From Halomonas ventosae (GTDB taxonomy: Bacteria; Pseudomonadota; Gammaproteobacteria; Pseudomonadales; Halomonadaceae), in assembly GCF_004361885.1 (NCBI RefSeq), contig NZ_SNWH01000003.1, positions 1-64,000 on the forward strand: a stretch of 64,000 bases of DNA, written 5' to 3'. The notes under the pieces are model-generated. The model saw only the letters and a list, made by a program, of their open reading frames with translations, ran no database searches and had not been told where the DNA came from. Positions 23,911 to 33,050 of the stretch are shown piece after piece (position 1 is the stretch's first letter; each line of letters starts with the position of its first letter). The translations under genes and the position numbers were made by a program.

Positions 23911-24513
23911 TCAGGGTTGGACGATCCGTACAGGAGAGGCGAGCGCCTCGGCTTCGAGATGCCGCGACTCCTCTTCGATGAAGGCCTGGCCGAACCGCCC
24001 CAGGTGAGCATGGAAGGGGGTGTCGACCTGGCCGAGATCCGCCAAGCATTGCGCGGCCCAGGGAGCAAGGTGCGCCATGAAGAAACGTGCCTCGTCGGGA
24101 GATCGGCTCTCGATCAGCATGGCCATCACCTCGCACAGGGCAGCCAGGTGATCCTCCGGGTCGCGACTGTGTTCGGCACGCTGGAAGCCGAGTCGTTTGA
24201 GGTCGCGGCGCAGTTCAACCAGAGCAGCGTCCATCAGCTCGCCGTTGCGATACCAGGAGGCGTAGGGCGTGATGTCGCCCTGCACCACGCCGACCAGATG
24301 GCGAAAGTGGGACCGCGCCAGGATCTCGGCATCGGCGTGTCCCGCGGCGGCAACCAGCGATGCCCAGCGCTCGGCGAGCAGGGAGCCGTCCCGTTCAACC
24401 TCCAGCCCGGCCAGCCACTCGAGCAGGGCAGCATCTGGAGCCTCGCGCACCAGCCGAGCCAGCAGCTGGTAGACATCAGTTCGCAGGGCATCATGCTCGT
24501 TCAACTCGTTCAT
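23911..24513 (-). CDS. TorD/DmsD-family maturation chaperone
   Basis: 200 aa, all-helical. The pattern LRTDVYQLLARLVREAPDA near 10-28, then TPYASWYRNGELMDAALVELRRDL, and the motif DPEDHLAALCEVMAMLIE near 120 (the E-P-D-H-like element of TorD chaperones) places it in the TorD/DmsD/NarJ group. These bind Tat signal peptides and apo-enzyme to hold it for cofactor insertion. It lies between the polyferredoxin gene (4-bp gap) and the Tat-target genes, so its client is probably FdhA. Confidence 0.86.
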   Translation of the reverse strand: MNELNEHDALRTDVYQLLARLVREAPDAALLEWLAGLEVERDGSLLAERWASLVAAAGHADAEILARSHFRHLVGVVQGDITPYASWYRNGELMDAALVELRRDLKRLGFQRAEHSRDPEDHLAALCEVMAMLIESRSPDEARFFMAHLAPWAAQCLADLGQVDTPFHAHLGRFGQAFIEEESRHLEAEALASPVRIVQP

Positions 24514-24517
24514 GACG

Positions 24518-26236
24518 TCATACCTTCAACTGCGATTCAGGATCGCGGGCCATGGTCTGCCAGACATCCTTCACCCGGCAGTCCTCGCACATCTCCAGCC
24601 GGGCCAGGGCATCGCCGGCAAAGTAGGGGTGATCGGCCAGCTTCGACTTGAGGGTCGCGACGGTGCTGGCGGTGGCGAAGGGCTTGCCACAACGGATGCA
24701 GGGGAAGGCCGCCTCCTCGTGCTGGACGAGACGTTCACGACGTGTTGCATCGGCAAGAAAGCCGGGCACCAGGGTGATGGCATCCTCCGGGCAAGCCTCG
24801 GCGCAGAGCCCGCACTGCACGCAATCTGCCTCGCGAAAGCTCAGCAAGGGGCGATCATCGCCGGCGGCCAGTGCCGGGGTGGGGCAGTTGGAGACGCAGG
24901 AAAGGCAGAGGGTACAAGCGTCAGCGTCGACCGCAAGACCGCCATAGGCGGCACCCGCCGGCATTGCATGGCGTTGGCCGTCAGGGTGGCCAAGACGTGC
25001 CAGGTGGGCCAGCACGTCATCGAGGCGAGCGCGTTTGTCGCTGCTGGTGAACGTCAGCGGGGCACGATCCACCTCGAGCGGCGATGCGCCCGGCAGGGCA
25101 TCGCGGGCTACCATGTCGCCGGCCATCAGGCGTTTCACCCGGGAAGGGGTGTGACCCATGGCATGGAGCAAGGCATGGGCCTGGTCGAGCTGATCGTCGA
25201 TGAAGGCCGTGAGCCGTTCGGGCATGTAGGCGCGGCACTGGATGCGCACCTCGGCGGCACCGCCGGCCAGCGCGGTCAGCCACTGGTCGTGGCCGGCAGC
25301 GCCCAGCTCCTCGAGGGGGATGTCGAGAACATGGCCTGCCGCCTCGCCTTCCTCCGCCAGGTCACCGGCCTCGGCGAAGCGCACCACCGGTGCCGTGCCG
25401 CCGGCATCACGGTAGGCGGCGAGCTGGGCCAGCAGGGTCTGCTGCTGACGGGCGGTCTCGGGTAGGCGGAACTGGATGGCCCCGGTGGGACAGGCGCTGC
25501 TGCAACTGCCGACGCCATGGCAGCGGAAAGGGTCGATCTCGATCCACGCCTCGATGCGTCCCTGGTGGCTGCGGATAGCATCAGCCGGGCATACTTCAAG
25601 GCAGCGCGTGCAGCCCGTGTAGCCGCTGGCAGAGTGAGCGCAGAGGGCATTGTCAATCTGGAAGTAGCGCGGCTTGTCGAAGTCGCCGACCAGACCGGCA
25701 AGCGCCTCCAGCTGGGCGTCACGCTGAGGATCAGACCAGGTGAGGGCGACATAGCCAGGCGGTGGCAGTTCGAGGGCAAGCCGGGGCACTTCGCCGAGAT
25801 CAAGCACTAGGTCGAAATGCTCGCGACCGGCCAATGCCCGCGCCAGGTCCAGGGTCTCGTCCACTCCTGCCAGGATGGCAGAGAAGCGGCCCAGGTAGCC
25901 GGCGATCTCGATCCGTCGGGACTCGGCCCGGGACAACCGCTGGCTGGTCATGCCGGCGGTTGCGGCCAGCAACGCCTCGTCCTCCTCGAGCGAGGCATCA
26001 TCGTCCATCGGCTCGGTGAACAACAGGGCAGGTGCGGGCAGGCCTTTTTCGTGCAGGGCGTGGGCGGCGCGACGGACATCGCGTTCGTTGCCCAGCACCA
26101 GGGCATGGCCCTCGCTGTGATAGCCGACACTCGCCGGGGTGAGGTTGACCGGCCAGGAAACACGCTGGCGTACCGCCTCCCGTGCCTGCCGATTATGGTT
26201 GTCATCCACCGGCGTGATCTCAATTCGCTGGTTCAT
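24518..26236 (-). CDS. Polyferredoxin of the formate dehydrogenase locus
   Basis: 572 aa. An N-terminal region of about 180 residues without cysteine clusters is followed by two pairs of [4Fe-4S] motifs: CTRCLEVCP and CHGVGSCSSACP near 210-250, then CTLCLSCVSNCP and CVQCGLCAEACP near 440-485. A C-terminal CIRCGKPF and CEDCRVKD add further cysteines. No signal peptide, so it is cytoplasmic. Large ferredoxins of this kind occur with DUF3305/DUF3306 and fdh genes and are thought to help in cofactor sulfuration or electron supply; this is inference. Confidence 0.85.
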   Translation of the reverse strand: MNQRIEITPVDDNHNRQAREAVRQRVSWPVNLTPASVGYHSEGHALVLGNERDVRRAAHALHEKGLPAPALLFTEPMDDDASLEEDEALLAATAGMTSQRLSRAESRRIEIAGYLGRFSAILAGVDETLDLARALAGREHFDLVLDLGEVPRLALELPPPGYVALTWSDPQRDAQLEALAGLVGDFDKPRYFQIDNALCAHSASGYTGCTRCLEVCPADAIRSHQGRIEAWIEIDPFRCHGVGSCSSACPTGAIQFRLPETARQQQTLLAQLAAYRDAGGTAPVVRFAEAGDLAEEGEAAGHVLDIPLEELGAAGHDQWLTALAGGAAEVRIQCRAYMPERLTAFIDDQLDQAHALLHAMGHTPSRVKRLMAGDMVARDALPGASPLEVDRAPLTFTSSDKRARLDDVLAHLARLGHPDGQRHAMPAGAAYGGLAVDADACTLCLSCVSNCPTPALAAGDDRPLLSFREADCVQCGLCAEACPEDAITLVPGFLADATRRERLVQHEEAAFPCIRCGKPFATASTVATLKSKLADHPYFAGDALARLEMCEDCRVKDVWQTMARDPESQLKV

Positions 26237-26415
26237 GCAGTCTCATGGTCGTGTAGGGAAAGAGGGTTGTCTCGACATGCCAATGTTCAAGTCTTCACTG
26301 AAACAGTGTCGAGTGCAAAGGCTCCCTTGGTCTAAGACATAAGTCTGATCCATCAGCCAGATAGACTGGCGTTATGAGCGACAGTGTGTAGGTAGATGGC
26401 TGCAGGGCCTGGTAC

Positions 26416-27024
26416 TCATGTCGAGCGCTCATCAGTCGTTCCGCTCTTAGATGAAGGTATCTCATCAGTATCAGCGTCGCTTTGCGAAGCCGGCCGGGAT
26501 GTGCCCAGGGATGACTCATCGGTATCTCCCCCCCTGCTGGCCAGCTCCTCAGAGGCAGTCTCTTGCGGTGTTTGGTCATCGTGAGGTGCCTGGTCTTCAC
26601 TCCACGGTTGACGCGTCCAGTCGCGAAGTCGCTCGGCCACTTCGCTCGCCAAAGGCGTTAGCTTCTTGCGAAAATCATCATCGTAGTCGTTGAGACCATC
26701 ACGTAGGCCATAGTGCTCAGCGGCAAAGAGGCGCCGCAGGGCGCGCTTGCGCAAACCGCTGCTAACCCCGTCGGCCAGGTAGGCCTTGATATCGCTGCCG
26801 GCGGGCAGGGTATCGGGGTCGGGCAGGGTATGGTCGAGACTGCCCGGGGGTGGTGCAGCAGGTGGTGTGAGCTCCCTGGTGGATGGCGCCGGTGTCGACG
26901 CTTCCTCTTGCGGCGTCTCGGCTTTCCGTGACTCTCCATCCTGCGGGGATGTATCGGAGCGCGGGGCGTCACACTGCGTGGTGTCACCCCGCTTGAGGCG
27001 CGACCATCGTTCGAAGCGACTCAT
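26416..27024 (-). CDS. DUF3306 protein
   Basis: 202 aa. It starts MSRFERWSRLKRG, the typical DUF3306 N-terminus, has a Pro/Ser/Thr-rich linker, then the conserved core LPAGSDIKAYLADGVSSGLR and ALRRLFAAEHYGLRDGLNDYDDDF near 75-125, and a disordered acidic tail. DUF3306 is found almost only in formate dehydrogenase gene clusters, next to DUF3305. Function unknown. It overlaps the DUF3305 stop by 4 bp; a 179-bp gap separates it from the polyferredoxin gene. Confidence 0.85.
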   Translation of the reverse strand: MSRFERWSRLKRGDTTQCDAPRSDTSPQDGESRKAETPQEEASTPAPSTRELTPPAAPPPGSLDHTLPDPDTLPAGSDIKAYLADGVSSGLRKRALRRLFAAEHYGLRDGLNDYDDDFRKKLTPLASEVAERLRDWTRQPWSEDQAPHDDQTPQETASEELASRGGDTDESSLGTSRPASQSDADTDEIPSSKSGTTDERST

Positions 27025-27452
27025 GTATCGATCTCCCGGGCGCGCCCGGCACCCTTGTGTTTCTTTTTGCGACCCTCCATCGGAGCCTCGCCATGATGGG
27101 CGAGGTAAGCCTCGATCCAGGCTTGAATCGCCAACGGCATGTCGACCTCCAGCACTTGGTGCTCACCATCGAGCCAGCCGGCGGCCACGTCCTGGCTGGC
27201 CGAGATGGCGGCGGGGACAGGGGTGTCACTGGCGTCACCAGCCCGCACGAACAGGCGTGGGGTGGCGCTACCCAGGTTGAAGCGATAGGCGGCACGCTCG
27301 GTCATGTAAAGCTGCAGATCGAGTGTCCAGGGGCCGGCAGTGCCGGGGGCGAGGTCGGTGATCCCCCAGCGGGTCGTGGTGAAGCCCTTGATGGAGAGCG
27401 GTTCGCCGACGACATCGAAACTGAGTGAACGAGAGCTGCGGATTGGCGACAT
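27021..27452 (-). CDS. DUF3305 protein
   Basis: 143 aa. The core FTTTRWGITDLAPG and LQLYMTERAAYRFNLGSATPRLFV, then a short basic end (MEGRKKKHKGAGR), matches DUF3305, a partner of DUF3306 in fdh loci. No membrane or signal segment. It is the first gene of the leftward formate dehydrogenase operon and diverges from fdhD across about 95 bp, which should contain both promoters. Start chosen at ATG 27452; the Shine-Dalgarno is weak. Confidence 0.82.
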   Translation of the reverse strand: MSPIRSSRSLSFDVVGEPLSIKGFTTTRWGITDLAPGTAGPWTLDLQLYMTERAAYRFNLGSATPRLFVRAGDASDTPVPAAISASQDVAAGWLDGEHQVLEVDMPLAIQAWIEAYLAHHGEAPMEGRKKKHKGAGRAREIDT

Positions 27453-27547
27453 GGAACGAGTAGCTCCGACGTTATGTATATCCAGTAAAGACAGTCATGA
27501 AGGACAATGCCATCATCGTCAATCAATGTTCTGCCGAGGAGCCATGG

Positions 27548-28393
27548 ATGAACGACATCAGCCTGAGCCGGGCACGCCTGCCGGCCACCCTGGAGATCGA
27601 AGTGCTCAACGAGTTCGGCGAGGCCAGGCAGCAGGCCATTGCTGCGGAGCGTGCCTTAACAGTCTACCTCAACAAGCGGGAAATCGTCACCCTGATGACC
27701 CTGGGGGCCGATCCCGAGGCGCTGGTAGTGGGTTACCTGCGCAATCAGGGACTCTTGAGTGGCCTGCAGGATCTCCAGGCGGTGCATGTGGACTGGGATG
27801 TGGAGGCGGCCGCGGTGGTCACCCGCCATCTGCCGGAGGATCTGGATGAGCGCCTGGGCCAGCGCACCGTCACCACCGGCTGCGGTCAGGGGACGGTCTT
27901 CGGCCGGCTGCTCGAGGCGACCTCCCTGAGCCCTTTGCCGGATACCGTGATGCGACAGTCGGTGCTTTATGACCTCCTCGACAATCTCGGCGCTTACAAC
28001 GAGACCTATCGCAGTGCCGGCGCCGTGCATGGCTGCGCACTGTGTCGCCAGGCGGCGGTGCTGGACTTTGTCGAGGACGTGGGGCGCCATAATGCCGTGG
28101 ACACCCTTACCGGTCGCCAATGGCTGGCGGCAGCGGAGAGCAGTGACGCCGACATCTTCTACACCACCGGCCGGCTGACCTCGGAGATGGTCCTTAAGGT
28201 GGCGCAGATGGGCATTGGGATGCTGGTATCGCGCTCGGGGGTGACCCAGAAGGGTGTTGAGCTGGCTGAGCGCTTTGGCGTGCTGTTGATCGCCCGCGCC
28301 AAGGGGCGTCATTTTCAGGCGATCCATGGCGCCGGGCGGCTGGAGCTCGATGCCATCCCCACGCGGCGCCCGGGAGACCGGGCGCGGGCCTGA
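27548..28393 (+). CDS. fdhD: Formate dehydrogenase accessory sulfurtransferase FdhD
   Basis: 281 aa from ATG 27548, preceded by GAGGAG at 27536-27541; an in-frame ATG 51 bp upstream has no good site. Conserved blocks: TLGADPEALVVGYLRNQGLL, TTGCGQGTVFG, the sulfur-transferring CxxC in AVHGCALCRQ, VEDVGRHNAVDTLTG and TTGRLTSEMVLK. FdhD carries sulfur from IscS to the Mo-bisMGD cofactor of formate dehydrogenase, which it needs for activity. It is divergent from the fdh operon that it serves. Confidence 0.95.
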   Translation: MNDISLSRARLPATLEIEVLNEFGEARQQAIAAERALTVYLNKREIVTLMTLGADPEALVVGYLRNQGLLSGLQDLQAVHVDWDVEAAAVVTRHLPEDLDERLGQRTVTTGCGQGTVFGRLLEATSLSPLPDTVMRQSVLYDLLDNLGAYNETYRSAGAVHGCALCRQAAVLDFVEDVGRHNAVDTLTGRQWLAAAESSDADIFYTTGRLTSEMVLKVAQMGIGMLVSRSGVTQKGVELAERFGVLLIARAKGRHFQAIHGAGRLELDAIPTRRPGDRARA

Positions 28394-28396
28394 GCC

Positions 28397-29032
28397 TCAG
28401 GTGCTGCCCTCGCCCCGGGTGCAGACCGACAGCACCACGGCATCGGCCTCGCTGACCGAGATCAGGGCATGACCCATGGCGCTGTCAAAATAGATGCTGT
28501 CGCCGCTGGTCAGGGCCAGCGGCTCGTAGTACTCGGTGTAGAGCAGGATCTCGCCGTCGAGCACCATCAGAAACTCCTCGCCATCATGGCGCACCCACTC
28601 GCTGAACTCCTCGAAGGCGCGCGCCCGCACGATGGTCTTGAAGGGGATCATGCGCTTCTGGGCGAGCTCGCAGCTGAGCAGCTCGTGCTCGTAGGTCGGA
28701 GTGGGATGGCGCTGTCCTTCTCCCTGACGGGTGAGGTCGCGTCGTCCCGTGGTGCGGGGCTGGACCTTGGGTGGCGAGAGCAACTGGGGCAGGTCGATGC
28801 CCAGGCCATTGATCAGCTTCTGCACAGCCGTAAAGGTAGGTGAGATCTGGTCGTTCTCGATCTTGGACAGGGTGGAGCGAGCTAGGCCGGTACGTTGGCT
28901 GACGTCCTCGAGGGTCCACTGTTGGGCCAGCCGATGTTCCTTGAGGCGCTCGCCGAGGCGCAAGGGTTCGACGAAGGGCTTGCGGCCGGCGGCAATGCGC
29001 AGGGCAGCGTCCTGATCGGTGGTGGCGGTCAT
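28397..29032 (-). CDS. XRE-family regulator with C-terminal cupin domain
   Basis: 211 aa. An HTH-XRE domain at about 27-80 (LGERLKEHRLAQQWTLEDVS, LARSTLSKIENDQISPTF) is followed by a cupin sensor domain at about 140-205 (HDGEEFLMVLDGEILLYTEYYEPLALTSGDSIYFDS, GHALISV). Such regulators (PuuR/SutR-like) sense a small ligand and control transport or degradation genes. It is convergent with fdhD (3-bp gap) and lies downstream of the deacetylase gene with about 150 bp between. The target genes are unknown; its neighbour the deacetylase is a reasonable candidate. Confidence 0.85.
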   Translation of the reverse strand: MTATTDQDAALRIAAGRKPFVEPLRLGERLKEHRLAQQWTLEDVSQRTGLARSTLSKIENDQISPTFTAVQKLINGLGIDLPQLLSPPKVQPRTTGRRDLTRQGEGQRHPTPTYEHELLSCELAQKRMIPFKTIVRARAFEEFSEWVRHDGEEFLMVLDGEILLYTEYYEPLALTSGDSIYFDSAMGHALISVSEADAVVLSVCTRGEGST

Positions 29033-29185
29033 GCACTGTTCACTATCGGAAACGAGATTTCGCCAAGTTTACCACAGTCACCACCCACGGCCTTGCGCCC
29101 GCGACCCGTTCATACCGCGCTGTGACGCGAAAAACAACAAGCCGGTGACGCTTGCGGCCATTTCTCTGCCCCGGGAAACCTGCGC

Positions 29186-30121
29186 TCAATTACCGAAGGG
29201 TAGCCCGAGCAGGGCCTTGAGATGCGCTTCGGCACAGCGCCCCAGGGAATCCACTTCATAGCCGCCTTCGAGTACCGATACCAGGCGGCCGTCGGCATAG
29301 AGCTCAGCGATCTCCAGCGCCATGTGGGTGATCCAGTGGTAGTCCTCGTCTTCCAGGCAGAGCTCTGCCAAGGGGTCCTCGCGGTGGGCGTCGAAGCCTG
29401 CCGAAACCAGCACGATCTCTGGTTTGAAGGCATGCAGGGCAGGCAGCCAGTCGTCCTCGATGGCCTTTCGAAAGGCGGCACTGTCGGTGCCGGCAGGCAG
29501 TGGCGTGTTGACCACGTTATGCCATTCGCTACGCAGGTACCGCCACGGGTAGAAGGGAAACTGGAAGCTGGAGCAGACCAGCACGTCAGGGTCATTCTTG
29601 AAGATATCGATGGTGCCGTTGCACTGATGCACGTCGAAGTCGAGGATGGCGATCCGGCGGGCGCCATACTTGGCCTTGGCGTGAGCAGCACCCACCGCGA
29701 CGTTGTTGTAGAAGCAAAAGCCCATGGCATCGGAGGCTTCCGCATGGTGCCCAGGGGGGCGCACCGCGCAGAAGACGTTGTCGGCCTGGTGGCGAAATAC
29801 CTGGTCGACGCCCCGCACCACCGCCCCCGCGGCTAGTCGTGCCGCCTTGAGACTATCAGGATTCATCATGGTGTCACTGTCCAGAGTGACGATGCCGTGT
29901 TGCGGTACGCATTTGTCCAGGGCCCGCAGGTGACGAAGCGGATGGACTCGGGCGAGCTGCTCCTCGGTTGCCGCCTTGGCGTCGGACTGCATGGTATGCT
30001 GCAGCACACCGGAGAGCATCAGCCGAGCGCGGATGGCATCCAGCCGCAGCGGGCTTTCGGGGTGTTCGGGCCCCATGTGATGCAACTGACAGTCAGCGTG
30101 AGTAATGTAGGCGGTAATCAT
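29186..30121 (-). CDS. Histone deacetylase-family (AcuC/HDAC-like) deacetylase
   Basis: 311 aa. HDAC motifs are complete: RPPGHHAEASDAMGFCFYNN (catalytic His pair), ILDFDVHQCNGT (Zn-binding Asp and His) and VSAGFDAHREDPL (third Zn ligand Asp), then VLEGGYEVDSLG. Bacterial members deacetylate acetyl-lysine (AcuC) or acetylpolyamines. It is divergent from the Pat-type acetyltransferase/CoA ligase gene, which suggests it reverses that enzyme's protein acetylation. Polyamine deacetylation remains possible. Confidence 0.88.
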   Translation of the reverse strand: MITAYITHADCQLHHMGPEHPESPLRLDAIRARLMLSGVLQHTMQSDAKAATEEQLARVHPLRHLRALDKCVPQHGIVTLDSDTMMNPDSLKAARLAAGAVVRGVDQVFRHQADNVFCAVRPPGHHAEASDAMGFCFYNNVAVGAAHAKAKYGARRIAILDFDVHQCNGTIDIFKNDPDVLVCSSFQFPFYPWRYLRSEWHNVVNTPLPAGTDSAAFRKAIEDDWLPALHAFKPEIVLVSAGFDAHREDPLAELCLEDEDYHWITHMALEIAELYADGRLVSVLEGGYEVDSLGRCAEAHLKALLGLPFGN

Positions 30122-30198
30122 GCACTGGCTCCGAAATGATTAAGTTCACCTTAAACGCGACCGCGGCGTGTCGGACAGTGTCAAAAAGTCTTACACAA

Positions 30199-30218
30199 TG
30201 AAGGGGAGCGCCCCTTCA
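30199..30218 (+). promoter_or_regulatory. Hairpin abutting the Shine-Dalgarno of the Pat-type gene
   Basis: TGAAGGGG, AGCG and CCCCTTCA form a perfect 8-bp stem with a 4-nt loop. It ends exactly where AAGGAGG (30218-30224) begins, 14 bp before the GTG start. It could tune ribosome access or mRNA stability. Confidence 0.5.
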
Positions 30219-30231
30219 AGGAGGATACTGC

Positions 30232-32979
30232 GTGAGCACCCGCTTCCTGCGCCACTTCTTCGAACCCGCCAGCATCGCAGTGATCGGGGCGTCCGAGAAG
30301 CCCCACTCCACGGGCGGGCTGGTGATCCGCAATCTCCGCGAAGGCGGCTTTGCCGGCAGTATCTGGGCCGTCAACCCCGAGGACGATGAGACGGTCTTCT
30401 CGGTGCCCTGCGTTGGCCACGTCTCACAGCTACCCGAGGTGCCGGACCTGGCGGTGATCTGTACACCGGTGGCGTCGGTGCCTGAGCTGCTCGACAAGCT
30501 CGGACGCTTCGGCGTCAAGGCTGCGCTGGTGCTCTCCGTTGGGGCCCACCTCGACGACGAGCAGAACGGCACGGAGTCGATCCGTAGCCGCATGCTCGCT
30601 GCCGCCAGGGTCTCGGGCATCCGCGTGCTTGGCCCTGAGTGCATGGGACTGATCGTTCCGGGGCGCAAGCTCAATGCCTCTTACGCCAGCCAGCCGGTCA
30701 AGGCGGGTCGCGTGGCCTATCTCGGCCAGTCAGGCATGCTCGGCAATGCCATGATCGACTGGGCCGCCGGCCGCGGCATCGGCTTCTCGCACCTGCTGAC
30801 GCTGGGGGACAGCGTCGATGTGCTGCTGCCGGACCTGATGGATTACATCAACCAGTTTTCACCCGCCCAGGCGATCCTGCTTCACCTTGAGCACATCATG
30901 GACGCCCAGCATTTCATGACCTCCCTGCGCGACGCCTCACGCAATCGCCTGGTGCTGGCGATCAAGAGCGGTCGCACCGCCGAGTCGGACATCTCCGGAC
31001 TGCCGCCGACGCCCGGGGTGGCCAATCGTGACCAAATCTTCGAGGCGGCCTTCGCACGGGCCGGGGTGGTCCGGGTCGATGACTCTGACGATCTGTTCGA
31101 CGCCCTAGAGACGCTCTCGCGCATGAAGCCCCTCAAGGGGGACCGCCTGGCTATCGTGTCTAACGGCCTGGGACCGGCGATGCTGGCCATCGACAAGCTG
31201 ATCAATGCCGGGGGCAAGCTGGCCCACTTCAGCGAGGCGACTCGCAGGGCGCTGTCTCGCGACGACTTCGATATCAGCAAGCCCGGCGAGAATCCGGTGG
31301 ACCTGGGCGGCAATGCCACCCCGGAGCGCTTCGTCCAGGCGCTGGAAATCGTGGCCGCCGAACCGGAGGTGGATGCGGTGCTAGTCGTCCATGCGCCGAC
31401 CCGCCTGGCACCCTCCAAGACCACTGCCCAGGCGATCATCGCTGCGCGCAAGCGCTTCCGGCGTAACCTTTTGACCAGCTGGATGGGGCTGGAGGAGGCG
31501 CTGTCGGCCCGACACGAATGCAACCTGGCCGGCATTCCCACCTACATCTCGCCGGAGAAGGCGGTAAAGGCCTTCATGCACATGGTCGACTATCAACGCG
31601 TTCAGGCCCTGCTCCAGGAAACCCCGCCGAGTCTGCCCTTTACCACCACCCCGGAGATTCGACGGCGCTGCCGGTCGCTCATCGAAGAGGCCCGCGCGGC
31701 GGAGCGCGAATGCCTGTCGCACTCCGAGACCGCGCAGGTGCTGAAGGCCTACGGGCTGCCAGTGGCGACGAGCCGCTATCCACGTAATGCCGAGCAGGCC
31801 GCCGAAGCGGCGGCCTGCTTCGAGGGACCCATGGCCCTCAAGGTGATCCATGAGGGTAACTGTCGACCTTTCCGCTACCGCCAGCATCCGCACAAAATCT
31901 CCGCTGGCCTGATCCAGGACCTGACAGGCCCCGAAGAAGTTGCCGAGGCCGTGGAACGTCTGGGTGACAAGGTAGCGGAGAAGTTTCCAGACCTCGCGGT
32001 GCATGAGTATTGCCTGCAGGCCATGCAGCGCGGCAAGCACTCCATGCAGCTGTGTGCCGGCATCACCCGAGATCCGGTCTTCGGTCCGCTGATCGTGTTC
32101 GGCATCGGCGGCTACAAAGTCAATATTCTGGCCGACCGCCAGGTCGCCCTGCCGCCGCTCAACATGAGCCTGGCCGCCGACGTGGTAGGGCGCACCCATG
32201 CCGCCCGGTTAATTCGCGAGCATTCCAGCCATCCCGAGCGTGATCTGGAGCGGCTCTGTGAGCTGCTGGTCAAGCTGTCACAGATGGCCAGCGACCTGAC
32301 ACAGCTGCGCGGCCTGGAGCTCAACCCCCTGCTGCTCAACCGCGATGGCGTGGTGGCGGTGGACTTCGCCATGGACCTGGGCTCCCCCGCGCGCTTCGCG
32401 ATCATGCCTTATCCCGAGGAGCTGCGTGAATGGGTGACGCTCAAGAACGGCTGGCAGGTCGAGATTCGCCCTATCCGGGCCGAGGATGCCCCGCTACTCA
32501 ATCGTTTCCATGAGCAGCTTTCTGAGGAAAGCATCCGTTTTCGCTACTTCCACAACAAGGCCGATCTAACTCAGCGAGACCTGTCGATCCTCTCGCATAT
32601 CAACTACGACCGCCAGATGGCCTTCATCGCTGAGCACCGTCGTGACGATGGCAGCAAGGAGATGCTCGGCGTGGTGCGGGTCTGGAACGACGCCGACAAC
32701 ATCCGCACCGAGTTCTCGATCATTGTCCGCGACGACCTCCAGGGGCTGGGCATCGGCAGCTTGCTGATGAAGAAGATGATCAGCTACTGCAAGAGTGTGG
32801 GTACCCTGGAGATGATCGGCAAGATCATGGTCGACAATCACCCGATGCGCGCGTTGATGAAGCACCTGGGCTTCAAGCTGCGCTACAACATGGAAGAACA
32901 GGTGGTGGATGCGGTGCTGCGGCTCAATGAACCGGAGAGCGATTGGCAGCGTCACCGCCTAGAGAGTCTGCCGGACTGA
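30232..32979 (+). CDS. Pat-type bifunctional acyl-CoA synthetase (NDP-forming)/GNAT acetyltransferase
   Basis: 915 aa from GTG 30232 (AAGGAGG upstream). Domain order: CoA-binding Rossmann domain at about 10-140 (IAVIGASEKPHSTGGLVI), succinyl-CoA-ligase-like domains at about 150-460 (AYLGQSGMLGNAMIDWA), ATP-grasp at about 490-715 (GPMALKVIHEGN), and a C-terminal GNAT domain at about 735-900 (FSIIVRDDLQGLGIGSLLM). This is the architecture of protein lysine acetyltransferase Pat/YfiQ (PatZ), which acetylates and silences acetyl-CoA synthetase. It is divergent from the deacetylase. Whether the ligase part is active was not judged. Confidence 0.92.
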   Translation: MSTRFLRHFFEPASIAVIGASEKPHSTGGLVIRNLREGGFAGSIWAVNPEDDETVFSVPCVGHVSQLPEVPDLAVICTPVASVPELLDKLGRFGVKAALVLSVGAHLDDEQNGTESIRSRMLAAARVSGIRVLGPECMGLIVPGRKLNASYASQPVKAGRVAYLGQSGMLGNAMIDWAAGRGIGFSHLLTLGDSVDVLLPDLMDYINQFSPAQAILLHLEHIMDAQHFMTSLRDASRNRLVLAIKSGRTAESDISGLPPTPGVANRDQIFEAAFARAGVVRVDDSDDLFDALETLSRMKPLKGDRLAIVSNGLGPAMLAIDKLINAGGKLAHFSEATRRALSRDDFDISKPGENPVDLGGNATPERFVQALEIVAAEPEVDAVLVVHAPTRLAPSKTTAQAIIAARKRFRRNLLTSWMGLEEALSARHECNLAGIPTYISPEKAVKAFMHMVDYQRVQALLQETPPSLPFTTTPEIRRRCRSLIEEARAAERECLSHSETAQVLKAYGLPVATSRYPRNAEQAAEAAACFEGPMALKVIHEGNCRPFRYRQHPHKISAGLIQDLTGPEEVAEAVERLGDKVAEKFPDLAVHEYCLQAMQRGKHSMQLCAGITRDPVFGPLIVFGIGGYKVNILADRQVALPPLNMSLAADVVGRTHAARLIREHSSHPERDLERLCELLVKLSQMASDLTQLRGLELNPLLLNRDGVVAVDFAMDLGSPARFAIMPYPEELREWVTLKNGWQVEIRPIRAEDAPLLNRFHEQLSEESIRFRYFHNKADLTQRDLSILSHINYDRQMAFIAEHRRDDGSKEMLGVVRVWNDADNIRTEFSIIVRDDLQGLGIGSLLMKKMISYCKSVGTLEMIGKIMVDNHPMRALMKHLGFKLRYNMEEQVVDAVLRLNEPESDWQRHRLESLPD

Positions 32980-33050
32980 GCCGGTTGCCGGATGGGGCCA
33001 CGCACCCCTGCGGAGTGGCGGGGGCCTTTGATGCAGACGGATAAGGCTGG

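Noticed and set aside
32990-33040. Terminator between the Pat-type gene and pdxH
   Set aside because: GC-rich runs (GGGGCC, CCCC, GGGGGCCTTT) are present but do not pair into a convincing single stem.
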